A stretch of 11,274 nt of DNA from NCBI GenBank assembly GCA_945919165.1, contig CAMEIZ010000051.1:1-11274 (forward strand). The letters run 5' to 3'. Within the stretch, counting starts at the first letter, position 1. Each line of letters opens with the position of its first letter. Position numbers and translations under genes: made by a program. Below, one piece after another: positions 7,573 to 11,274 of this stretch. The stretch is from an uncultured Traorella sp. GTDB taxonomy: Bacteria > Bacillota_I > Bacilli_A > Erysipelotrichales > Erysipelotrichaceae. The notes under the pieces are model-generated. The model saw only the letters and a program-made list of their open reading frames with translations. It was not told the origin of the DNA and did not search any database.

Positions 7573-8133
7573 ATGCCTAAAATTATTGATGAAGCTCATG
7601 AGAAGATTCTTGGAAGTGCTAAAAGAATGATGTTTGAAAAAGGTTATGGTGCATTATCATTGCGCTCAGTCGCTAAAGAGTGTGGTGTTGCAGTTGGAAC
7701 TATTTATAACTATTTTGACAGCAAAGATGATCTGATAACAGCTATAATTCAAAAGGATTGGGATGGAACTCTTCATGAGATGAAAAAAACATGTCAGAGA
7801 GCAGAGAATATCAGGGAAGGACTTCTTGGCATTTATCATTTAATTGATTGTTTTTGCAGAGTTTATGAAAATGTTTGGCATCAGTATTCTTCAATAGGCG
7901 GAGCTTTTAATGTGGTCAGTGAACGACATGGATTACTGCTGAAACAAGTCAGTGATCAGATTATCTCACTTTTAAAACGTTTCAATTATAAGAAAGATAT
8001 TGAAATAGCACCTTTGCTTGCTGAAATGCTATTGAGTTCAGTTATGCGGAGTGAAATTGATCTTCATCAGATCGATTTAGTCATACAGCGCTTATTTCAA
8101 TCATGTCAGTTTGACTGTTCAGACATAAAATAA
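7573..8133 (+). CDS. TetR/AcrR family transcriptional regulator
   Basis: This 186-residue protein has the TetR N-terminal DNA-binding domain in residues about 5-55. A first helix (HEKILGSAKRMMFEKGYGAL) leads into the helix-turn-helix LRSVAKECGVAVGTIYNYF and the usual DSKDDLI that follows it. The remaining 130 residues are helical and poorly conserved, as expected for the ligand-binding and dimer domain; the ligand cannot be read from sequence. AAGGAG at 7562-7566 region precedes the ATG with proper spacing. It probably represses itself and the flavin reductase-like gene 47 bases downstream through the operator at 7544-7559. Base use is less AT-rich than in the jet genes, suggesting that the defence operon ends before this point. 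Confidence 0.9.
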   Translation: MPKIIDEAHEKILGSAKRMMFEKGYGALSLRSVAKECGVAVGTIYNYFDSKDDLITAIIQKDWDGTLHEMKKTCQRAENIREGLLGIYHLIDCFCRVYENVWHQYSSIGGAFNVVSERHGLLLKQVSDQIISLLKRFNYKKDIEIAPLLAEMLLSSVMRSEIDLHQIDLVIQRLFQSCQFDCSDIK

Positions 8134-8140
8134 ACAGTCA
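8112..8140 (+). repeat. Stem-loop spanning the tetR stop codon
   Basis: TGACTGTT (8112-8119) and AACAGTCA (8133-8140) are perfect eight-base complements with a 13-base loop; the stop codon lies at the base of the right arm. There is no U-run, so it is not a simple terminator. It might stabilise or trim the mRNA between the two genes of the operon. Confidence 0.35.
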
Positions 8141-8148
8141 GAAAGGTA

Positions 8149-8168
8149 AATGAAATCAAAATTTCATT
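8149..8168 (+). repeat. Stem-loop directly before the flavin reductase ribosome site
   Basis: AATGAAAT (8149-8156) and ATTTCATT (8161-8168) are perfect complements around a CAAA loop. The AGGGG ribosome site starts right after the stem. It is AT-rich and weak but well placed to affect translation of the downstream gene, or to act as a second DNA operator half-site pair. Confidence 0.35.
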
Positions 8169-8180
8169 AGGGGAAACAAT

Positions 8181-9116
8181 ATGAGCAGCTTTAAAGATTT
8201 ACGAATTGTAGACAATTTCTACCAGACTTCTTCTTTTATTCCGATGCCGACAGTTTGTGTCAGTACCGTTAATCCAGACGGCAGTCTGAATATTGGTTCT
8301 TATTCACTTTGCTTTCCGTATTATATTGCCGGAAAAGGTCGTTATGCCATGTTATTGGAATGCCGAAATACATCTAACACATGTTTGAATCTGTTAAGAA
8401 GAGGAAAATGTGCATTGAACTTCATTACCGATGATAAAGAAAGCTTTAAGGAAGCTGTTCGTCTAGGATTCCCTGGACCTAGTGAAGACAAAATGAAACA
8501 GCTTAAATTCAAAATGGAAGATGGAATTGCTGATCCTAAGGATCCTAATCGTCCTCAAGTTATCAGTGAAGCTTATCAGGTATTTGAATGCACTTGGGAT
8601 TCTAGTCTGGAAGGAGCATCTAAGTTTAAAGCTGAGGATATCGATGATGGTCATCCTGGACCATATAATGATTTTAATGGTGTCACATCTAAATATGGGG
8701 CTCACTTTATTTTAAAAATTGATAAGATTCTTATAAAAGAAAAATATTATGATGCCATCATAAATGGTGTAAATAAAAACAACTTCCCACCGGTTCCGGT
8801 TGATTATGGGTATCGTGATTCAACGAATTTCTGGTATACCCAGTTTCCAAAACTGAAAAAACCTATAGCCGAACCTATTCCAGAAGCTAACGAAGTGGAT
8901 ATTACTTCTATTCGTTATGCCGCCAAACGAGTAGATGATACAATCAAATTTACAGATGATGCGCTAAAAAATTTTACAAAGGTTCCTCGTCCGTTCTTAA
9001 AAGCCGCATTAAATGGTTGTGTTGAATGGGCGAAAGAAAACAATGTAACATTAATCACAGATGAGCATGTGAAGCTGATCAATGATAAACGTGCACAGGA
9101 AAAAAAGAGAAAATAA
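8181..9116 (+). CDS. Flavin reductase-like (FMN-binding split-barrel) protein with C-terminal helical extension
   Basis: This 311-residue protein begins with a flavin reductase-like split barrel. Residues about 15-120 show the family pattern: a PTVCVSTVNPDGSLNIGSYS strand-turn, a YAMLLECRNTSNTCLNLLRR segment and GKCALNFI. Such proteins bind FMN and pass electrons from NAD(P)H or a partner to flavin or small substrates in the cytoplasm. The barrel appears to end near residue 200. The last 60 residues form a separate helical part (DDALKNFTKVPRPFLKAALN, then AKENNVTLITDEHV) that resembles the PCP_red-type helical module found at the end of some reductases; this match is from memory and is uncertain. 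The AGGGG site gives a good start. It is the only gene following the TetR regulator, so it is likely the regulated target. The substrate is unknown. Confidence 0.8.
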   Translation: MSSFKDLRIVDNFYQTSSFIPMPTVCVSTVNPDGSLNIGSYSLCFPYYIAGKGRYAMLLECRNTSNTCLNLLRRGKCALNFITDDKESFKEAVRLGFPGPSEDKMKQLKFKMEDGIADPKDPNRPQVISEAYQVFECTWDSSLEGASKFKAEDIDDGHPGPYNDFNGVTSKYGAHFILKIDKILIKEKYYDAIINGVNKNNFPPVPVDYGYRDSTNFWYTQFPKLKKPIAEPIPEANEVDITSIRYAAKRVDDTIKFTDDALKNFTKVPRPFLKAALNGCVEWAKENNVTLITDEHVKLINDKRAQEKKRK

Positions 9117-9177
9117 AGATTAAAAGAATATTCTTGATTCTGATGAAATTTATTGAAAACGGAAAATCTAAAATGAT

Positions 9178-9270
9178 AAAAAAGCACTCAATGTAAAACC
9201 ATTGTACGACTCCCAAAAAGTTAGACCACTAATCTAACAATTGGAGGTGGTACAAATACGAGTGCTTTTT
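9178..9270. terminator. Long inverted repeat, likely bidirectional terminator between convergent genes
   Basis: AAAAAGCACTC (9179-9189) is perfectly complementary to GAGTGCTTTTT (9260-9270). Read on either strand, the GC-containing stem is followed by a T-run, so it could end both the flavin reductase-like gene (stop at 9116, plus) and the permease (stop at 9310, minus). The arms are 70 bases apart, much more than in an ordinary terminator. The space is filled by a second imperfect inverted repeat (9203-9254), which would bring the outer arms together as one tall hairpin. Confidence 0.65.
9203..9254. repeat. Imperfect 52-bp inverted repeat with IS3-like end sequence (possible MITE or IS relic)
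   Basis: The left end TGTACGACTCCC.AAAAAGTTAGA and the reverse complement of the right end, TGTACCACCTCCAATTGTTAGA, agree at most positions. The inner parts GTTAGA and TCTAAC are perfect complements seven bases apart. TGTAC...CCCAAAAAGTTAGAC is the style of terminal repeat I associate with IS3/IS150-group elements. No transposase is present, and I see no clear target-site duplication, so this is either a tiny deletion relic, a MITE-like element, or only a hairpin that looks like one. Confidence 0.45.
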
Positions 9271-9309
9271 ATTATAGTTATTTGTTTATGATTGATTAAC
9301 GTTTATTAA

Positions 9310-10653
9310 TTACTTTTTTTGCTTTTTTTCATAATAATGGAGGGAGTAGAAAAACAAAAAAACAGAAAGAAGAAAATATAAAATAAATAACTTGTTTTGT
9401 AAGCTTCCAGATAAAATAATGATTGAACCTATGATAGCTAAAACTGGGCAAACAATTCCTTTGAACTTACTTTTAATTTCTTTATTCAAATACATGTGAA
9501 TGACTTTCATATACAATAAAGTATATAAAATATAAGAGATTCCAACAGCACCTTCAGAAATATCGCTATTGAACAATAAATTATATTTTGTACATAAATA
9601 ATGAATGATCATCCAAAACGTACTGAGAAGAAAACTGCAGATAGCCGAATTAATTGGCATTTGAAAACGATCGTCCAGTTTACTGATCTGTTTTGAAAAA
9701 GGAAACATGCCATTACGCAAGGAAAGAGAGTAAGGCATACGAATATAACCCATGACTAATCCATTGACAGTACCAATTACAGAAATCACGATAAAGATGA
9801 GGATTGCTTTGCTAAACGCCGGTCCAAATAATTTTTCTGCCGCTAAACTAACATGTGCATCTCCTAATGCCATCACATTTTCAGGGCCAATATAACAGGA
9901 AATTCCAACAAAATATAAAACATAAATGCTCAGGATAATCAAAGGACCAAGCATTAAAGCTCTTGGCATATTTTTCTTGGCATTTTTTACTTCATGTGAA
10001 ATCGAAGTTGTGACGATCCATCCATCAAATGAATAAGCAATAGGACCTAATGCGGCAATCCAACCACTACCTGCTAATACAGAATGATCCGTATTGGCTA
10101 AACCAGAAATAGGATCACCAAAAATAAATCCTAAAGCACCTAACACAAATAAAGGAATCAGCTTAATAAAAGTAGTACTGTTTTGAATAAAAGCACCAAA
10201 CTTAGGCATTAGAATATTGTAGATAAAACAAATCAGCAAAAAACCATAACCGACTATTATTTCAAATTCTAAACCAGCCTGTAAATTAAATAAAATATTG
10301 ATATAAACACCAATAATCCAAGCTACAACACTGGAAATTGTCGGATAATAGATAAAGGTTTGAAACCAGCCCATCGCACAGGCAATTTTACGATTTAAAA
10401 ACAATTCTGCATAAGAGACCAACCCACCAACTTTATCTGTGTGGGCAGCTAATTCACCGATGGTAAGACAACCAAAAATGATTGAAATTGCAGCTAAAAC
10501 AAAACAAACTACCCCTAATAAAATATTTCCGCCAGTGGCAACTAAGACATTATCACTTTTAAAGAAGATACCAGATCCGATGCATACTCCGATGATCATG
10601 GTGATGGCAGTAAGTAAGCCATACTTTTTTGTTATATCTTTATTTTCTTTCAT
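9310..10653 (-). CDS. APC-superfamily amino acid permease
   Basis: This 447-residue protein is almost wholly hydrophobic, with about 12 membrane-spanning stretches. TM1 carries the APC hallmark IGSGIF at residues 25-30, the broken helix that holds the amino acid backbone. The loop after TM2 has GELAAHTDKVGGLVSYAE, matching the conserved GEL....P..GG.Y pattern of amino acid/polyamine transporters. It most resembles the LAT/SteT-like exchangers, but the substrate cannot be assigned. I chose the ATG at 10651-10653 because AAGGAG stands eight bases upstream; a longer frame starting at 10713 would add 20 residues (FKSCLFLVQYLKGF) without a ribosome site. The gene converges on the flavin reductase-like gene and diverges from the SAM-riboswitch gene. 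Confidence 0.88.
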   Translation of the reverse strand: MKENKDITKKYGLLTAITMIIGVCIGSGIFFKSDNVLVATGGNILLGVVCFVLAAISIIFGCLTIGELAAHTDKVGGLVSYAELFLNRKIACAMGWFQTFIYYPTISSVVAWIIGVYINILFNLQAGLEFEIIVGYGFLLICFIYNILMPKFGAFIQNSTTFIKLIPLFVLGALGFIFGDPISGLANTDHSVLAGSGWIAALGPIAYSFDGWIVTTSISHEVKNAKKNMPRALMLGPLIILSIYVLYFVGISCYIGPENVMALGDAHVSLAAEKLFGPAFSKAILIFIVISVIGTVNGLVMGYIRMPYSLSLRNGMFPFSKQISKLDDRFQMPINSAICSFLLSTFWMIIHYLCTKYNLLFNSDISEGAVGISYILYTLLYMKVIHMYLNKEIKSKFKGIVCPVLAIIGSIIILSGSLQNKLFILYFLLSVFLFFYSLHYYEKKQKK

Positions 10654-10679
10654 TATAAACTCCTTGAATCCTTTTAGAT

Positions 10680-10685
10680 ATTGTA
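10680..10685 (-). promoter_or_regulatory. Candidate -10 box for the permease
   Basis: On the minus strand TACAAT (five of six to the -10 consensus) lies 27 bases before the chosen permease start. No good -35 box is found 16-18 bases upstream, so the promoter may need an activator, perhaps at the inverted repeat 10710-10727. Confidence 0.3.
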
Positions 10686-10709
10686 CTAAAAATAAACAAG
10701 ATTTGAAAG

Positions 10710-10727
10710 ACAATCATTCATGATTGT
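10710..10727. promoter_or_regulatory. Inverted repeat in the divergent promoter region (possible operator)
   Basis: ACAATCA-TTCA-TGATTGT is a perfect repeat with seven-base arms. Its right half with flanks, ATGATTGTA (10720-10728), occurs again at 10765-10773, over the -35 region of the plus-strand promoter. One regulator could thus touch both divergent genes. No matching regulator gene is adjacent. Confidence 0.35.
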
Positions 10728-10768
10728 ATGACTATATGAAAAAAAGCGCTCTAATTGAATAAAAATGA

Positions 10769-10797
10769 TTGTAAGATTTGTTTTTATCGTATAAAAT
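10769..10797 (+). promoter_or_regulatory. Candidate promoter for the SAM-riboswitch transcript
   Basis: TTGTAA (10769-10774) and TAAAAT (10792-10797) are 17 bases apart; TATAAA at 10790-10795 is an overlapping alternative -10. Transcription would start near 10804, just before the first helix of the riboswitch at 10809, which supports the choice. Confidence 0.55.
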
Positions 10798-10808
10798 AAC
10801 GATGTCTT

Positions 10809-10906
10809 TTTTATTTAGAGAAAAGTGAGGGATCTAGCCCGTTGACCTTTCACCAACCTATTAAGTTAGGTGGTAAAGCTAGAATCGATGAAAAGGAGTG
10901 ATAAAA
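10809..10906 (+). ncRNA. SAM-I (S-box) riboswitch, translational type
   Basis: The sequence follows the S-box layout element by element. P1: UUUUAUU (10809-10815) pairs with GAUAAAA (10900-10906). The conserved AGAG joint is at 10817-10820. P2: AAAG (10822-10825) pairs with CUUU (10847-10850), then a kink-turn UGA/GUUGA, then GGG (10829-10831) with CCC (10838-10840). P3: ACC-A-ACCUA (10852-10860) pairs with UAGGUGGU (10867-10874), keeping the bulged A. The pseudoknot joins CUAG in the P2 loop (10834-10837) to CUAG (10879-10882). The common form is CUGG with CCAG, so both sides changed together. There is no terminator after the aptamer. The ribosome site AAGGAG (10893-10898) and the A of the start codon lie inside its 3' end, so SAM binding should block translation. 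P4 is very weak here. Confidence 0.85.
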
Positions 10907-11253
10907 TGAAAAAAGAAGTAATTAGAAAAGCGATTAAAGAGGAGTGCATCAAAAGGATTTCCTATAAGAGTCTTAGATGCATGGATGCTAGCGGATATGC
11001 GCATGCTTTTTTACTTGGAACTGCGGATACGACAGATTTAGTAAGACATGAACTGCATAATCTTTTATTATTTGATTATCCGGATGATATTTATGAATTA
11101 AGGATTGAAGGAGAATTTATTCAGATTATTTGTAATGGATATCTGCTTTATGAAGGATATGAAAATGATATTGAATTTTTCTACCAGCAAAGCAGTTATG
11201 CATTTAAAAAGCTGTTAAAGAATCAATTAAAGAAATTACATCAGCAATTGTAA
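10906..11253 (+). CDS. Unrecognised 115-residue protein under SAM-riboswitch control
   Basis: I do not recognise this family. The protein is soluble in appearance, with a basic start (KKEVIRKAIKEECIKRISYK), a mixed middle with hydrophobic strands (IYELRIEGEFIQIICNGYLL) and a lysine-rich helical end (FKKLLKNQLKKLHQQL). It has no signal peptide, membrane segment or obvious metal or catalytic motif. I chose the ATG at 10906 because AAGGAG lies seven bases before it; an upstream GTG at 10870 is inside the riboswitch P3 helix and is not credible. S-box RNAs nearly always control methionine, cysteine or SAM metabolism or transport, so a link to sulfur amino acids is a reasonable inference. The window ends 21 bases after the stop, so possible further operon members cannot be seen. 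Confidence 0.75.
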   Translation: MKKEVIRKAIKEECIKRISYKSLRCMDASGYAHAFLLGTADTTDLVRHELHNLLLFDYPDDIYELRIEGEFIQIICNGYLLYEGYENDIEFFYQQSSYAFKKLLKNQLKKLHQQL

Positions 11254-11274
11254 TAAGAATACAGTGAATATTGT

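Noticed and set aside
10654..10713. Extended N-terminus of the permease
   Set aside because: The 20 extra residues have no ribosome site and overlap the candidate -10 box, whereas the internal ATG has AAGGAG at the right distance.
10439..10723. Plus-strand frame opposite the permease, and similar antisense frames elsewhere
   Set aside because: They mirror strongly coding genes on the other strand and have no family features.
10870..10905. GTG start giving a 127-residue form of the last protein
   Set aside because: The codon and the 12 added residues lie inside the riboswitch P3, pseudoknot and ribosome site; the ATG at 10906 has a well-spaced AAGGAG.
1..11274. CRISPR array, tRNA or rRNA genes, intact transposase
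   Set aside because: No regularly spaced repeats, cloverleaf or rRNA sequence, and no transposase frame was seen on either strand.

Overview
The window looks like chromosomal DNA from a low-GC member of the Bacillota. AT-rich coding sequence, strong AGGAG-type ribosome binding sites, an S-box (SAM-I) riboswitch and consensus sigma-A-type promoters all fit. A gut Erysipelotrichia-like or clostridial host is plausible, but the sequence alone does not fix the taxon.

Layout. (1) 2-676: the 3' part of a Fic-family protein gene, cut by the window edge and visibly richer in GC than what follows. (2) 677-933: a non-coding gap with a small palindrome. (3) 934-7469: a tightly coupled, very AT-rich four-gene operon recognisable as a Wadjet (JetABCD) plasmid-defence system: kleisin-like JetA, MukE-like JetB, SMC-like JetC and Toprim nuclease JetD. 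The jetC frame is broken by one in-frame TAA at 4259-4261, just before the hinge. The N-terminal half (Walker A) and C-terminal half (hinge, signature, Walker B) are therefore two frames in the same register. (4) 7513-9116: a TetR-family regulator with a near-consensus promoter and a palindromic operator over its start site, followed by a flavin reductase-like protein with an extra C-terminal helical tail. (5) 9178-9270: a long inverted repeat that closes two convergent genes as a likely bidirectional terminator, with an IS-end-like core. (6) 9310-10653, minus strand: an APC-family amino acid permease. (7) 10769-11253: a divergent promoter, a SAM-I riboswitch whose last helix runs into the start codon, and a 115-residue protein I do not recognise.

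How the genes work together. In known Wadjet systems JetABC form an SMC loop-extruding motor that senses small circular DNA, and JetD cuts it. All catalytic motifs are readable here, but the jetC stop means the system is either inactive, rescued by readthrough, or made from two JetC chains. The TetR/flavin reductase pair looks like a self-regulated redox or detoxification unit. The permease and the SAM-controlled gene share a divergent intergenic region.

Most notable points: the clean nonsense interruption of an otherwise intact jetC, and a divergent S-box aptamer with compensatory pseudoknot changes in front of an orphan small protein.
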